Positions 35,683 to 46,015 are shown, counted from the first letter of the stretch. The stretch: DNA of 64,000 bases from Burkholderia metallica (GCF_902832845.1 NZ_CADFDB010000011.1:1-64000), one strand, 5' to 3'. Notes: generated from the sequence alone by a model not told the origin. Program-made: numbers and translations.

Positions 35683-36606
35683 ATGTGGACGCTGAAAGTG
35701 AATCTGAACGACCTTTACCTGTTCGTGCAGGCGGTCGACGCCGGCAGCATGTCGGCCGCCGCGCGCCGCCTCGACCTGCCGAAATCGACGGTCAGCAAGC
35801 GCGTGGCCGAGCTCGAGCGCACGCTCGGCGCGCGGCTCGTGCATCGCACGTCGCGCAGCTTCCGGCTCACGCCGGTCGGCGCCGAATTCTTCGAGCATGC
35901 GCGGGCGGCCGTGATCGAAGCGGAAAGCGCGCGCGATGCGGTGCTGCGGCAGGCCGCCGAGCCGGCCGGCGTCGTGCGGATCACGAGTTCGGTGCCGGTC
36001 GCCCAGCACATCCTCGCGCCGTGCCTGCCGGCGCTTGCGATCGCGCATCCGAAGCTGCTGCTGCAGATTCATGCGAGCGACCGCCTCGTCGACATCGCGC
36101 AGGAAGGCTTCGACATCGCCGTGCGCAGCCATTTCGCACCGCTGCCCGACTCCGCGCTCGTGCAACGGCCGCTCGCGGCATCGCCGATCGTCGCCGTGGC
36201 GTCGCCGGCCTATCTCGCGCGGGCGGGCGTGCCGGACGAGCCCGCCGATCTCGCCCGGCACGACGGACTCCACCCGGGCCCGCAAGCGTGGCGGCTGCAG
36301 CGCGGCGGCGACACCGTCGACGTGACGCCGCGCCTGCGCCTGCAGGCCGACGAATCGACGTTGCTGCTGCAGGCCGCGACGGCCGGGCTCGGCATCGCGT
36401 GCCTGCCCGACTGGATCGCCGGCGCGGCGCTCGCGTCCGGCGCACTCGTGCGCGTGCTGCCCTGCTGGCGCGCCGGCACCGTCACGACGACGCTGCTGAT
36501 GCCGCACCGGCGCGGTCAGTTGCCCGGCGTGCGCGCCGCCGTCGAGTTTCTCGCGCAGCACGTGGCGCGGCATCACGGCGCGAGCGCTAACGACGCGCGC
36601 GCCTGA
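35683..36606 (+). CDS. LysR-family regulator divergent from the GST gene
   Basis: 307 residues. The N-terminal winged helix (LNDLYLFVQAVDAGSMSAAA, then PKSTVSKRVAELERTLGARL) spans about 8-50, and a periplasmic-binding-like effector domain follows from about 93 (GVVRITSSVPVAQ). I chose ATG 35683 because homology starts there; an ATG at 35632 would add 17 residues. Probably controls itself and the GST gene across the 91-bp intergenic stretch. Confidence 0.88.
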   Translation: MWTLKVNLNDLYLFVQAVDAGSMSAAARRLDLPKSTVSKRVAELERTLGARLVHRTSRSFRLTPVGAEFFEHARAAVIEAESARDAVLRQAAEPAGVVRITSSVPVAQHILAPCLPALAIAHPKLLLQIHASDRLVDIAQEGFDIAVRSHFAPLPDSALVQRPLAASPIVAVASPAYLARAGVPDEPADLARHDGLHPGPQAWRLQRGGDTVDVTPRLRLQADESTLLLQAATAGLGIACLPDWIAGAALASGALVRVLPCWRAGTVTTTLLMPHRRGQLPGVRAAVEFLAQHVARHHGASANDARA

Positions 36607-36819
36607 CCGGTTCGCGCCCGATCGATCGATTCAAATGCTGAATCGATCAAGTCAGCAATTGGCATGAAAGCGCAAATTTCGACATGACAGAATGGCCCGG
36701 GCGCCCTGCCTGCATCGGCGCCCGGGGCCGGCCCGAACCGGCGGCACCCACACACATCACGCGCGCATCGACGCGCCTGCCGCACGGCGGCACCTTCCGC
36801 CCTTCGGAGGAGACAAGTC

Positions 36820-38160
36820 ATGAATCCGCTTCACGCGCTGCCGGCGTCCGCGTCGGCAACGGCCCGGCGCACCCGCGTGCGCTGGCTCGTGCTGGCCGTC
36901 CTGTTCGCGGTCACGACGATCAACTACGCGGATCGCGCGGCGATCGCGATCGCCGGCCCGAGCCTCGCCCGCGCAATGCACCTGAGCCACGTGCAGATCG
37001 GCTTCATCTTCTCCGCGTTCGGCTGGTCGTACGTGCTCGCGCAACTGCCGGGCGGCTGGCTGCTCGACCGCTACGGTTCGCGCATCGTCTACGCGTTCAG
37101 CATCTTCTTCTGGTCGCTCTTCACGCTGCTGCAGGGTTCGATCGGCTTCTTCGGCGGCGCGGCCGCGTTCGCGCTGCTGTTCGGGCTGCGCTTCCTGGTC
37201 GGCGCGGCCGAGGCGCCGTCGTTCCCGGCCAACAGCCGGATCGTGTCCGCGTGGTTCCCGGCCGCCGAGCGCGGCACCGCGTCGGCGATCTTCAACGCCG
37301 CGCAGTACGCGGCGACCGTCGTGTTCGCGCCGCTGATGGGCTGGCTCGTGCACGCGTTCGGCTGGCAGTCGGTGTTCGCGGTGATGGGCGTGCTCGGCTT
37401 CGCGTTCGTCCTCGTGTGGAACCGCACGATATACGACCCGAAGGATCATCCGAACATCAATCGCGCGGAGCTCGACTACCTCGCCGAAGGCGGCGCGCTC
37501 GTCAACATCGACCAGGCGACCGGCGAACGCGCCGGCGGCCCGTCGCTGCGCCACGTGAAGGCGCTGCTGCGCAACCGGATGCTGGTGGGCGTGTACGTCG
37601 CACAATACTGCATCAACGCGCTCACCTATTTCTTCATCACGTGGTTTCCCGTCTATCTCGTGCAGGCGCGCGGGATGTCGATCCTCAACGCGGGGCTCGT
37701 CGCGTCGATCCCGGCCGTGTGCGGGTTCCTCGGCGGGATACTCGGCGGCGTCGTGTCCGACGGGCTGCTCAAGCAGGGCCGCTCGCTGTCGGTCGCGCGC
37801 AAGGTGCCGATCGTGGTCGGCATGCTGCTGTCGATGTCGATGATCGTCTGCAACTACACCGATTCGCACGTGCTCGTCGTGCTGTTCATGGCGCTGTCGT
37901 TCTTCGGCAAGGGACTCGGCGCGCTCGGCTGGGCCGTCAACGCCGACACCGCGCCGCGCCAGATTGCGGGCCTGAGCGGTGCGCTGCTCAACACGTGCGG
38001 CAACCTCTCCAGCATCACGACGCCGATCGCGATCGGCTACATCGTCGAGCGCAGCGGCTCGTTCAACGGCGCGCTCGTCTACGTCGTCGCGCACGCGCTC
38101 GTCGCCGTGATCTGCTACCTGTTCGTCGTCGGCGAGATCCGCCGCGTCGAGCTTCAATGA
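36820..38160 (+). CDS. gudP: glucarate/galactarate MFS transporter
   Basis: 446 residues, 12 membrane helices, anion:cation symporter family. Marks are [22 protein letters not shown] near 28-49 and [16 protein letters not shown] near 72-87 (MFS motif A variant). Position in front of gudD gives the substrate. GGAGGAGACA at 36806-36815 serves as the ribosome binding site and is a perfect 10-base match to the anti-Shine-Dalgarno repeat of the putative sRNA at 24739-24799, hinting at post-transcriptional repression. Confidence 0.9.
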   Translation: MNPLHALPASASATARRTRVRWLVLAVLFAVTTINYADRAAIAIAGPSLARAMHLSHVQIGFIFSAFGWSYVLAQLPGGWLLDRYGSRIVYAFSIFFWSLFTLLQGSIGFFGGAAAFALLFGLRFLVGAAEAPSFPANSRIVSAWFPAAERGTASAIFNAAQYAATVVFAPLMGWLVHAFGWQSVFAVMGVLGFAFVLVWNRTIYDPKDHPNINRAELDYLAEGGALVNIDQATGERAGGPSLRHVKALLRNRMLVGVYVAQYCINALTYFFITWFPVYLVQARGMSILNAGLVASIPAVCGFLGGILGGVVSDGLLKQGRSLSVARKVPIVVGMLLSMSMIVCNYTDSHVLVVLFMALSFFGKGLGALGWAVNADTAPRQIAGLSGALLNTCGNLSSITTPIAIGYIVERSGSFNGALVYVVAHALVAVICYLFVVGEIRRVELQ

Positions 38161-38222
38161 GCGGCGCGGGCCGCGCCGGCGCAGCCGGCCGCCCGCGCGT
38201 CACCGGAATCAGGAGCGAACCG

Positions 38223-39620
38223 ATGCCAGAATCCCGCCGTGCCGGCACCCCGCGCGTCACGCGCATGCAGGTGATTCCCGTCGCCGGCCGCGACAGCATG
38301 CTGCTCAACCTGTGCGGCGCGCACGCGCCGTACTTCACGCGCAACCTCGTGATTCTCGACGACAGCAGCGGACACACCGGGGTCGGCGAAGTGCCGGGCG
38401 GCGAAGGCATCCGCCACGCACTCGAACGCATGACGGATCTCGTGGTCGGCCAGTCGATCGGACGCTACCAGGCAACGCTCAACGCCGTGCGCGCGGCGCT
38501 CTCCGGCGCGCAGGCCGGCGCGGGCCGCACGATCCGGCACGAAGTGACGTCGGCCGGCGAGGCGGCCGTGCTGCGCCAGCCGCACGAGATCAACCTGCGG
38601 CTCGACAACGTGATCACCGCGATCGAGGCGGCGCTGCTCGACCTGCTCGGCCAGCATCTCGACGTGCCGGTCGCCGCGCTGCTCGGCGAAGGACAGCAGC
38701 GCGACGCGGTGCCGATGCTCGCCTATCTGTTCTACGTCGGCGACCGGCGCCGCACCGATCTGCCGTATCGCGACGAGATGCACGCCGCGCATGCGTGGTT
38801 CCGGCTGCGCAACGAGGAAGCGCTCACGCCGGCCGCGATCGCACGGCAGGCAGAGGCCGCGGTCGAGCGCTACGGCTTCGCCGATTTCAAGCTGAAGGGC
38901 GGCGTGATGGCCGGCGCCGACGAGATGGAGGCGATCGCCGCGATCAAGGCGCGCTTCCCCGACGCGCGCGCGACGCTCGACCCGAACGGCGCGTGGTCGC
39001 TCGACGAAGCCGTTGCGCTGTGCCGCGGACAAGGCCACCTGCTCGCGTATGCGGAAGATCCGTGCGGGCCGGAAGGCGGGTATTCGGGCCGCGAGGTGAT
39101 GGCCGAATTCCGTCGCGCGACGGGCATCCCGACCGCGACCAACATGATCGCGACCGACTGGCGGCAGATGGATCATGCGGTGCGGCTGCAGGCGGTCGAC
39201 ATCCCGCTCGCCGATCCGCATTTCTGGACGATGCAGGGCTCGGTGCGGCTCGCGCAGCTGTGCCGCGACTGGGGGCTCACGTGGGGCTCGCATTCGAACA
39301 ACCATTTCGACGTGTCGCTCGCGATGTTCACGCATGCGGCGGCCGCCGCGCCCGGCACGATCACCGCGATCGACACGCACTGGATCTGGCAGGAAGGCGA
39401 TGCGCGGCTCACGCGCGAGCCGCTCGAGATCGTCGGCGGCAAGGTGGCCGTGCCGGAGCGGCCGGGGCTCGGGATCGAACTCGACATCACGCAGGTCGAG
39501 GCCGCGCATGCGCTTTACCGGGAAGTCGGCGGCACCGCGCGCGACGATGCGGCCGCGATGCGCTATCTCGTGCCGGGGTGGACGTACGATCCGAAGCGGC
39601 CGAGTTTCGGGCGGGGGTGA
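38223..39620 (+). CDS. gudD: D-glucarate dehydratase
   Basis: 465-residue enolase-superfamily enzyme turning D-glucarate into 5-keto-4-deoxyglucarate. It aligns with E. coli GudD almost throughout: [20 protein letters not shown] near 19-38, FKLKGG near 221 (catalytic lysine), DPNGAWSL near 249 (metal ligand) and [11 protein letters not shown] near 356 (catalytic histidine). Start 38223 is preferred for its AGGAGCG; an ATG at 38157 overlapping the gudP stop would add 22 residues without homology. No later glucarate genes follow. Confidence 0.95.
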   Translation: MPESRRAGTPRVTRMQVIPVAGRDSMLLNLCGAHAPYFTRNLVILDDSSGHTGVGEVPGGEGIRHALERMTDLVVGQSIGRYQATLNAVRAALSGAQAGAGRTIRHEVTSAGEAAVLRQPHEINLRLDNVITAIEAALLDLLGQHLDVPVAALLGEGQQRDAVPMLAYLFYVGDRRRTDLPYRDEMHAAHAWFRLRNEEALTPAAIARQAEAAVERYGFADFKLKGGVMAGADEMEAIAAIKARFPDARATLDPNGAWSLDEAVALCRGQGHLLAYAEDPCGPEGGYSGREVMAEFRRATGIPTATNMIATDWRQMDHAVRLQAVDIPLADPHFWTMQGSVRLAQLCRDWGLTWGSHSNNHFDVSLAMFTHAAAAAPGTITAIDTHWIWQEGDARLTREPLEIVGGKVAVPERPGLGIELDITQVEAAHALYREVGGTARDDAAAMRYLVPGWTYDPKRPSFGRG

Positions 39621-39827
39621 AAGGAGGTGGCGGGGGGTGTCAAATGTCGAAAACGGCTGCGTCCCGCCGGCGGCCCGGATCGTCGGCCATCACAGCGGCA
39701 TTCGCCGGGCGGCTGGCGGTGCCGATATTCAAGCTCGTGCATGAACGGATGACCTGACCGGTTGCCGGTCGCCGCTCGCGCCATGACGAGCGCGGCGCGC
39801 GGACGGGACCGTCATCGCCGAACCGCA

Positions 39828-39863
39828 AAAACAAAAAGGGCTCGGTCTGACGACCGAGCCCTT
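39828..39863 (-). terminator. terminator of the tRNA-Ala transcript
   Basis: AAGGGCTCGGTC (39836-39847) pairs with GACCGAGCCCTT (39852-39863). On the minus strand the hairpin is followed by TTTTTGTTTTT. Confidence 0.9.
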
Positions 39864-39873
39864 CGAATCCCGT

Positions 39874-39949
<76 letters not shown>

Positions 39950-40015
39950 AACAGTCAACTATCATACACACGCATTTCTGCGCTTGGCAATAGGGGTTGA
40001 GTCGCCCCCAAAGCG

Positions 40016-40378
40016 TTACTTCGACGGCGCGCCCGCCAGCACCCATTCGACCACCGAACGGACATCGGCGTCGCTCATGCGCGGGTGCGCGGGCATCGGA
40101 ATCGCGCCCCAGGCGCCGGAGCCGCCGTCCTTCACCTTCTTCGACAGCTTCGCGACGGCCTGCGGATCGGACTTGTAGCGGGCGGCGATATCCTTGAACG
40201 ACGGGCCGACGAGCTTGCGATCGACCGCGTGACAGCCCATGCATGCGTTACCGCGCGCCACCTTCAGGCCGTCGCCAACGTCCGCTTGCGCGGCGCCCAG
40301 CGTCCCCGCCACGAGCGCCGCGGCTGCGGCGCCCCGCACCATCCACCGTTTCATCTGCTTCATCTGCACGCTCTTCAT
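40016..40378 (-). CDS. small class I cytochrome c
   Basis: 120 residues with a signal peptide (cleavage near AAQADVG, residue 33) and one haem c site CMGCH near 46-50. PMPAHPRM near 94-101 supplies the distal methionine. Similar to cytochrome c551/c552, a periplasmic electron carrier for terminal oxidases or reductases. The start codon overlaps the stop of the BON-domain gene by 4 bp, so translation is coupled to the dolP homologue. Confidence 0.88.
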   Translation of the reverse strand: MKSVQMKQMKRWMVRGAAAAALVAGTLGAAQADVGDGLKVARGNACMGCHAVDRKLVGPSFKDIAARYKSDPQAVAKLSKKVKDGGSGAWGAIPMPAHPRMSDADVRSVVEWVLAGAPSK

Positions 40379-41175
40379 TGCGCGGGCGCCTTCGGGTTGC
40401 CCGGGTGCACGCTCGACGAATTCGAGATCGGCGCGGGCGGCTGCAGCGGCGTGGACTGCACCGACGCATCGGGCACCGCGCCCACCGTCGCGCTGTCCGC
40501 CGGCACCGCGGCGGCCTGCGCACCGGACGCGCCGCTCGCGGGCGATGCGTTCTGCAGCGCCTGCGCGTCCTGCGGCTTCACATACTGAAACACCTTCACG
40601 ACCTTCTCGACGCCCGGCACCTGGCTCGCGGCTTCCGCGCCGCGATTGCCTTCGTCCACCGTCACGAGCCCCATCAGGTAAACGTTGCCGCGCTCGCTGA
40701 CGACCTTGTAGTAGTTCGCCGAGATGCCCTTCGTCGCGATCAGCTCGGACTTCACGCGCCCTTCGAGGTACGAGTCGTTCGCACGCGACGACAGCGACGA
40801 CGCCGGCTCGACGGACAGCTCGTTGACGATGCCGTTCACGTTGTTGATGCCGCGCACGATTTCCTCGGCGCGCTGCTTCGATGCATCGTTCGGCACTTCG
40901 CCCGTCAGCAGCACGCGGCGGTTGAACACCGTCACGTTCACGTGCGACTGGTCAGGCAATCCGTTGTTGATCTGCGTGAGCGACTTGACCTGGATCTCGC
41001 GATCCTCCGTCTGCGCACCGAGCGTCCGGCGATCGGTCGCGATCAGCGCGCCGCCGCCGGCCGCGGCGCCCACGACGCCGAGCACACATCCCTGCAGCGA
41101 CACGGCGAGGCCCGCCGTCAGTGCAGCGAGCAGCGTGGTTCTGACGAGCGTCTGTTTGACGCGGCTTTGATTCAT
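40375..41175 (-). CDS. dolP: BON-domain lipoprotein, DolP homologue
   Basis: 266 residues: lipobox SLQGC with cysteine near 30, two BON domains (about 60-115 and 140-203) and a 60-residue Ala/Pro/Ser-rich tail absent from E. coli DolP (about 190 residues). DolP supports outer membrane integrity and BAM function at the division site. The neighbours rsmI, yraN and diaA are the same as around E. coli dolP, which supports the name. Start at 41175 is set by AAGGAGAG; a TTG at 41196 is less likely. Confidence 0.85.
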   Translation of the reverse strand: MNQSRVKQTLVRTTLLAALTAGLAVSLQGCVLGVVGAAAGGGALIATDRRTLGAQTEDREIQVKSLTQINNGLPDQSHVNVTVFNRRVLLTGEVPNDASKQRAEEIVRGINNVNGIVNELSVEPASSLSSRANDSYLEGRVKSELIATKGISANYYKVVSERGNVYLMGLVTVDEGNRGAEAASQVPGVEKVVKVFQYVKPQDAQALQNASPASGASGAQAAAVPADSATVGAVPDASVQSTPLQPPAPISNSSSVHPGNPKAPAQ

Positions 41176-41192
41176 CGACGGCTCTCCTTCGT

Positions 41193-41777
41193 TCAATCCT
41201 CACCCAGCAGCATCGCGTCGATGCCGTCGCACAGGCAGTGGATGGTCAGCAGATGGACTTCGTGGATGCGTGCCGCGCGAACGGCGGGCACGCTGATCGG
41301 AATATCGGTGTCGGACAGCGCGGCGGCGATCGCATGGCCGTCGCCGCCCGTCAGCGCGACGACGGTCATCTCGCGCTCATGCGCTTCGTCGATCGCGGCC
41401 AGCACGCGCGGCGACGCGCCGCCCGGGTCGAGCACCAGCAGGATGTCGCCGGTCTGGCCGAGCACGCGTACCTGCTGCGCGAACAGTTGCTCCGGGGCGG
41501 CCGCGCCCGCGAGGCCGCCTTGCGACGCATCGGTCGCCAGCGCGATCGCGGGCAGCCCCGGGCGTTCGCGCTCGAAGCCGCCGACGAGCGACACGGCGAG
41601 GTAATGCGCGGCGGCGGCCGACGGGCCGTCACCGCACGCGACGATCTTGTTGCCGTTCGCCAGCGCGGCGAACATTGCATCGACCGCGGCTGCGATCGGC
41701 AGCGACAGCGCGTCGGCCGCTTCGGCGTGAAGCGCGGCGCTGTCGCGAAAATGTTGCTGAATACGTTCGACTGACAT
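41193..41777 (-). CDS. diaA: SIS-domain protein, DiaA/GmhA-like
   Basis: 194 residues with one sugar-isomerase fold (KIVACGDGPSAAAAHYLAVSLVGGFERERPGL near 44-75; the family SGNGGSAAxA loop reads CGDGPSAAAA). DiaA binds DnaA and times replication initiation; GmhA is the sedoheptulose-7-phosphate isomerase. Synteny with yraN, rsmI and dolP favours DiaA. Start 41777 follows CAGGAA. 17 bp before the dolP homologue, likely one operon. Confidence 0.82.
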   Translation of the reverse strand: MSVERIQQHFRDSAALHAEAADALSLPIAAAVDAMFAALANGNKIVACGDGPSAAAAHYLAVSLVGGFERERPGLPAIALATDASQGGLAGAAAPEQLFAQQVRVLGQTGDILLVLDPGGASPRVLAAIDEAHEREMTVVALTGGDGHAIAAALSDTDIPISVPAVRAARIHEVHLLTIHCLCDGIDAMLLGED

Positions 41778-41903
41778 CGATTCCTGGTGAACTGGGCGCG
41801 TGGCACGCATCGCGCGACATCGTGGGTGCGGCGAGTTTACCGTACTCCGGCACCCTCTCCCGCGGTCCGGCAAGAACTCTTTACATCTCGTCACAGCTCG
41901 CCG

Positions 41904-42332
41904 CTACGCATCGTCGGCACGAAATGCGTCGCGCAGCCACGCGAGCCGCCCGGCCTCGAACGCGACGACGTCGAAGCGGCACGCGGCACCGGCGCCATGC
42001 CGCGCCCAGAACTGGAGCGCGGCCGCCACCACGCGCCGCCGCTTGCGCCAGCCGACGCTCGCGGCCGCGCCGCCATGCCGGACGCTGCGCCGCGCGCGTA
42101 CCTCGACGAACACGAGCAGGCCGTCGGGCTCGCGCATCACGAGATCGAGCTCGCCGCCGCGCATCGTCACGTTCGCCGCGACGAACGCGAGGCCGCGACG
42201 TTCGAGGAACTGCCGCGCACGTTGCTCGAACGCCGCGCCGACCGGTTTGGATCGCGCCGCGCCGGAAAAGTTGTCGCCCGCGAGCGGCAAACCGCGCCCG
42301 TCGCCCGGCCGGGCCGGCGCCGCGTGGCACAA
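41904..42332 (-). CDS. YraN family (UPF0102) putative nuclease
   Basis: 142 residues from TTG 42332. The Endonuclease-like core starts at [27 protein letters not shown] followed by LVFVEVRAR carries the D..E-x-R pattern of restriction-endonuclease-like folds. TTG is chosen because AAGGA sits five bases upstream and related proteins begin with CHAAP here. An ATG at 42380 would overlap the rsmI start codon on the other strand. Cellular role unknown. Confidence 0.82.
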   Translation of the reverse strand: MCHAAPARPGDGRGLPLAGDNFSGAARSKPVGAAFEQRARQFLERRGLAFVAANVTMRGGELDLVMREPDGLLVFVEVRARRSVRHGGAAASVGWRKRRRVVAAALQFWARHGAGAACRFDVVAFEAGRLAWLRDAFRADDA

Positions 42333-42378
42333 TGCCGTCCTTGTTCCGCTTGCGCCGCGATTGCGTGCATTGCCTGCC

Positions 42379-43260
42379 ATGACTGCCCTCCTCGAACTCG
42401 CGCACACGCAGCACTACCCGGACGCCGCGCTCTACGTGGTCGCCACGCCGATCGGCAACACCGCCGACATCACGCTGCGCGCGCTGCATGTACTCGGCCT
42501 GGCCGACCGCATCGCGGCCGAAGACACCCGCAACACGGGCCAGCTGCTCGCCCGCTACGGGATCTCGAAGCCGCTCGTCGCCGTGCACGAGCACAACGAA
42601 CGCGAAGCCGCGCAGCGCGTGATCGAACTGCTGCGTGGCGGCGACCGCGTGGCCTACGTGTCGGACGCCGGCACGCCCGGCATCTCGGACCCCGGCGCGC
42701 GGCTCGTCGACGCGGTGCGCGCCGCCGGCTTCGCGGTGATCCCGCTGCCGGGCGCGAGCGCGGCCGTGACCGCGCTGAGCGTGGCCGGCGACTGGGCCGG
42801 CGCCTTCACGTTCGCGGGCTTCCTGCCGCCGAAGGCGAAGCAGCGCGCGAGCGCGCTGCAGGCGCTGGTGTCGCACCCGTACGCACTGGTGTTCTACGAG
42901 GCACCGCACCGGATCGCCGACACCGTCGCCGCGCTCGCCGACGCGTTCGGCCCCGCGCGCCGGCTGCTGATCGCGCGCGAGCTCACCAAGCTACACGAGC
43001 AGTTGTTCCAGGGCACCCTGGCCGAAGGACAGAGCTGGCTCGCCGGCGATGCGAACCGGCAGCGCGGCGAATTCGTGCTGGTCGTCGAAGGCGCGCCCGC
43101 GACGAGCGGCGAAGCCGACGACACCGCGCACGACGCGCTGCTCAGGCTGCTGCTGGAAGAGGTGCCCGTGAAGAGCGCGGCCAGGCTCGCGGCCGCCCTG
43201 ACGGGCGCGTCGCGCAACACGCTGTATGCGCGTGCGCTTGCGCTGAAGGAAGAGAACTGA
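42379..43260 (+). CDS. rsmI: 16S rRNA (cytidine1402-2'-O)-methyltransferase
   Basis: 293 residues of the tetrapyrrole-methylase fold. [20 protein letters not shown] near 17-36, [11 protein letters not shown] near 46-56 and [18 protein letters not shown] near 93-110 are the family signatures, binding S-adenosylmethionine and the 30S subunit. It modifies C1402 together with RsmH. Divergent from yraN, with only 46 bp between the chosen starts, so both promoters lie in or near coding sequence. Own terminator follows. Confidence 0.94.
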   Translation: MTALLELAHTQHYPDAALYVVATPIGNTADITLRALHVLGLADRIAAEDTRNTGQLLARYGISKPLVAVHEHNEREAAQRVIELLRGGDRVAYVSDAGTPGISDPGARLVDAVRAAGFAVIPLPGASAAVTALSVAGDWAGAFTFAGFLPPKAKQRASALQALVSHPYALVFYEAPHRIADTVAALADAFGPARRLLIARELTKLHEQLFQGTLAEGQSWLAGDANRQRGEFVLVVEGAPATSGEADDTAHDALLRLLLEEVPVKSAARLAAALTGASRNTLYARALALKEEN

Positions 43261-43316
43261 CGCGCGGCCCGGCCGGCCCGGGAAACCGGCGCCGGCTGCG
43301 CGGTGCGGAAAAGACG

Positions 43317-43343
43317 AAGGGCTGCCCGCGGGCAGCCCTTTTG
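43317..43343. terminator. terminator between rsmI and rlpA
   Basis: AAGGGCTGCC (43317-43326) pairs with GGCAGCCCTT (43331-43340), followed by T residues. It separates two convergent genes. Confidence 0.85.
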
Positions 43344-43368
43344 CATCGGCGGTCGATCCGCCGCGTGG

Positions 43369-43980
43369 TTACTTCGCCGAGATCGACGCGAACATTTCGT
43401 CGCGTGCCTCGCGCGCTTCCTGCGGCGACAGCCCTTCGATCTTCACGCGGCCCGTGCCGGCATGCACGAGGCCGATCACCTTGGCGGCGGCATACGACAG
43501 GTCGAGCACGCGGCCACGCTTGAACGGCCCGCGATCGTTGACCTTCACGACGACCCACTTGCCGGTCGATGCGTTCGTCACCTTGATGTACGACGACAGC
43601 GGCAGCGTACGGTGCGCGGCGGTGAACGCGTTCATGTTGAAGCGCTCGCCGTTCGCGGTGCGGCGGCCGTGGAAATCCCGCCCGTACCACGATGCGCGGC
43701 CCGTCTGGCGGAAGTCGGATACATCCTTGCCGTCGATCGGCTCGGCGTCCGCCAGCGACGACTTCTTCGCGTCCTTGCTGTCGGCGGCCGGCAGCGACGC
43801 CAGCGCGGAATCAAAACTGAGTTGCTGCTTGTCGTCGTCCGCTTTCGCGGCAGCGGCCGTCTTGTCGACCGCGTTCTTCTGGTTCGCGCTGCTGGTGGTC
43901 TGGCTGGGTGGCACCGCACAGCCCGTCAGCGCGAAAAACAATGCAATGGTTCCGAATCGGCTCGGAAAACGTAAATTCAT
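43369..43980 (-). CDS. rlpA: RlpA-family lipoprotein, septal ring lytic transglycosylase
   Basis: 203 residues. Lipobox LTGC (cysteine near 21), a 60-residue Lys/Asp/Ala linker, then the double-psi barrel RlpA domain: GRASWYGRDFHGRRTANGE near 93-111 and VNDRGPF near 147-153 with the catalytic aspartate. RlpA cleaves glycan strands lacking peptides. The C-terminal SPOR domain found in E. coli RlpA is missing, so septal targeting must work differently or not at all. Start ATG 43980. Long leader region upstream. Confidence 0.9.
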   Translation of the reverse strand: MNLRFPSRFGTIALFFALTGCAVPPSQTTSSANQKNAVDKTAAAAKADDDKQQLSFDSALASLPAADSKDAKKSSLADAEPIDGKDVSDFRQTGRASWYGRDFHGRRTANGERFNMNAFTAAHRTLPLSSYIKVTNASTGKWVVVKVNDRGPFKRGRVLDLSYAAAKVIGLVHAGTGRVKIEGLSPQEAREARDEMFASISAK

Positions 43981-44452
43981 CGACGTGTCGCCTTCTGGTT
44001 CGGGCCGCACCGATACAACGCTGCGTCACAACGCAAACATGCGGCCCGGACGGCAAATGCGTGCACGCCCCGCTCGAATACGAGCAGGCGGCTAGCATGG
44101 GCGCGGCTTTCTCTATGCCGCAACCGTCCTGATTAGCTTTCACGTCTGGCGCAACCTGTCCCCAACAGCCTGACCAGACCCCACATGCCGCCATCGAACA
44201 TGGTTTCACGTTCGCGCGCGTCGAAACGACCAACGCACGGGAACGGCGGCACAGGCCTCATCCGGCGGCGCGGCAGCAGGGCCGCAGGCGGGCGCGCAGC
44301 ACCCGGCCGGACAAGACGTGAGCACCGACTACGCGGTGCTGGATACACCGCCGGACTCCCCGGCGGCTGATGCTTGACGGTGCTTCCGGTGCCCTCGTTT
44401 AACGGGGCCGAAACACCAGCGAATGGCGTGAAATTCACGCGCAATGGAGCGC

Positions 44453-44458
44453 ATTATA
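44453..44458 (-). promoter_or_regulatory. consensus -10 box (TATAAT) far upstream of rlpA
   Basis: A perfect TATAAT on the minus strand in the 655-bp gap 43981-44635; no clear -35 is seen (GAGACA lies 15 bp upstream). Transcription from about 44446 would give rlpA a leader of about 465 nt or make a separate RNA. I see no supported protein gene, RNase P, tmRNA or terminator-bounded RNA in this gap, only a GCCGCC-type hairpin near 44348-44367. On the plus strand TACAAT at 44604-44609 fits the next gene. Confidence 0.4.
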
Positions 44459-44635
44459 CATAAGTCAAAACGCTGTCTCGAAAAGTGCCCGCGGCAGACC
44501 ATTGATTCTCGCTATGGCGGTAACAATCGGCATGCTCCGGGAATGCCCTCATCCGCGCGCCGCGGCGCGCATCGCACGCGCGGCAGGCCGTGCGCGCGAC
44601 CGGTACAATCGCTCCTTTTAGCCGCCGGTGCCCCC

Positions 44636-45280
44636 ATGAAAGTCACGCTCATTCCGGTCACGCCGTTCCAGCAGAACTGCTCGCTGCTCGTCTGCGAGAA
44701 AACGGGCCGCGCCGCCGTCGTCGATCCGGGCGGCGATCTCGACCGGATCCAACAGGAAGTCGCGCGGCAGAACGTGCAGGTCGAGAAGGTGCTGCTCACG
44801 CATGGGCACATCGATCACTGCGCGGGCGCGAAGACGCTCGCGACGCACTACGGCGTGCCGATCGAGGGGCCGCAGGAAGAAGAGCGCTTCTGGATCGAGA
44901 AGCTGCCGATGCAAAGCGAGCGCTTCGGCTTTCCGGCCGCCGAAACCTTCGAGCCGGACCACTGGCTGAACGACGGCGACACCGTGCGGTTCGGCGACGA
45001 GACGCTCGAGGTCTATCACTGCCCGGGTCACACGCCCGGCCACGTCGTGTTCTTCAGCCGCGAACATCGCGTCGCGATCGTCGGCGACGTGCTGTTCGCC
45101 GGCTCGATCGGCCGCACCGATTTCCCGCGCGGCAATCACGCGGACCTCGTCAAGTCGATCAAGGAGAAGCTGTGGCCGCTCGGCGACGACGTGACGTTCG
45201 TGCCGGGCCACGGCCCCGTGTCGACCTTCGGCGACGAGCGCCGCACGAACCCGTTCGTGTCCGACAAGGTATTTGGATGA
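44636..45280 (+). CDS. MBL-fold hydrolase, glyoxalase II-like (YcbL type)
   Basis: 214 residues. The metal motif THGHIDHC near 59-66 (HxHxDH), a histidine in GHTPGHV near 133-139, an aspartate in [15 protein letters not shown] near 150-164 and the final GHGP near 193 give a complete binuclear site. These short enzymes hydrolyse glutathione or other thioesters but lack the helical domain of true glyoxalase II. Start ATG 44636. The stop codon overlaps the next gene's start, ATGA. Confidence 0.88.
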   Translation: MKVTLIPVTPFQQNCSLLVCEKTGRAAVVDPGGDLDRIQQEVARQNVQVEKVLLTHGHIDHCAGAKTLATHYGVPIEGPQEEERFWIEKLPMQSERFGFPAAETFEPDHWLNDGDTVRFGDETLEVYHCPGHTPGHVVFFSREHRVAIVGDVLFAGSIGRTDFPRGNHADLVKSIKEKLWPLGDDVTFVPGHGPVSTFGDERRTNPFVSDKVFG

Positions 45281-45936
45281 ACCAGACCGCCATCCCGGAA
45301 ATCTACGTCAGCACCGATGTCGAGGCCGACGGCCCGATTCCCGGCCCGCACTCGATGCTGAGCTTCGCGTCGGCCGCCTATACCGAGGACAAGCAACTGA
45401 TCGCGACGTTCTCGGCCAATCTCGAAACGCTGCCGGGCGCCCATGCGCACCCGGTGCAGGAAGCGTGGTGGAAGACCGAGCCCGAAGCATGGGCCGCGTG
45501 CCGCAAGGATCTGCAGGCGCCCGAGGCGGCGCTCGTCGCGTACGTCGACTGGGTCGAGGCGCTGCCCGGCAAGCCGGTGTTCGTCGCGATGCCGGCCGGC
45601 TTCGACTTCACGTTCATGTTCTGGTACATGATGCGCTTCGCCGGACGCTGCCCGTTTTCGTGGTCGGCGCTCGACATCAAGACGCTCGCGTTCGCGATGA
45701 CGGGCCTGCCGTACCGCAAGGCGATCAAGCCGCGTTTTCCGAAGCACTGGTTCGACGACCATCCGCACACGCATGTCGCGCTCGACGACGCGATCGAGCA
45801 AGGCGCGCTGTTCTGCAACATGCTTGCCGACCTGCGCCGCCAGCAGGCCGCGCTCGCGGGCCTCGCGGTGGCCGGCACCGATCGGTCGGACAGCGCGGGG
45901 GCGGGACAAAATCCCACGGATCCGCGAGCAAATTAG
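45277..45936 (+). CDS. DnaQ-like 3'-5' exonuclease domain protein
   Basis: 219 residues. [22 protein letters not shown] near 10-31 matches exonuclease motif I with Asp and Glu. [13 protein letters not shown] near 106-118 corresponds to motif [15 protein letters not shown] near 164-176 is motif III, with the final His and Asp of a DEDDh site. The substrate, DNA or RNA, is not predictable. Its start overlaps the MBL gene stop by 4 bp, so both are translated together; the functional link is unclear. Confidence 0.82.
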   Translation: MNQTAIPEIYVSTDVEADGPIPGPHSMLSFASAAYTEDKQLIATFSANLETLPGAHAHPVQEAWWKTEPEAWAACRKDLQAPEAALVAYVDWVEALPGKPVFVAMPAGFDFTFMFWYMMRFAGRCPFSWSALDIKTLAFAMTGLPYRKAIKPRFPKHWFDDHPHTHVALDDAIEQGALFCNMLADLRRQQAALAGLAVAGTDRSDSAGAGQNPTDPRAN

Positions 45937-46015
45937 CGAATCTCGCTCAACAGCGCGTCGCCAGATTGCCTTTCCTTTCCCGGCCCTCTAACATTCAGCG
46001 TGTTGTAGCTGCCGC

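Noticed and set aside
38157-38222. Alternative gudD start at 38157 overlapping the gudP stop
   Set aside because: The added 22 residues are Gly/Ala/Arg-rich without homology, while ATG 38223 has AGGAG upstream.
39644-39757. A 37-codon frame after gudD with AAGGAGGT upstream
   Set aside because: The ribosome binding site is about 15 bp from the ATG, too far, and the peptide has no recognisable feature.
44000-44460. Possible RNase P RNA or other large structured RNA upstream of rlpA
   Set aside because: The conserved RNase P core strands (GAGGAAAGTCC and its partner) are absent on both strands, and no terminator closes a transcript.
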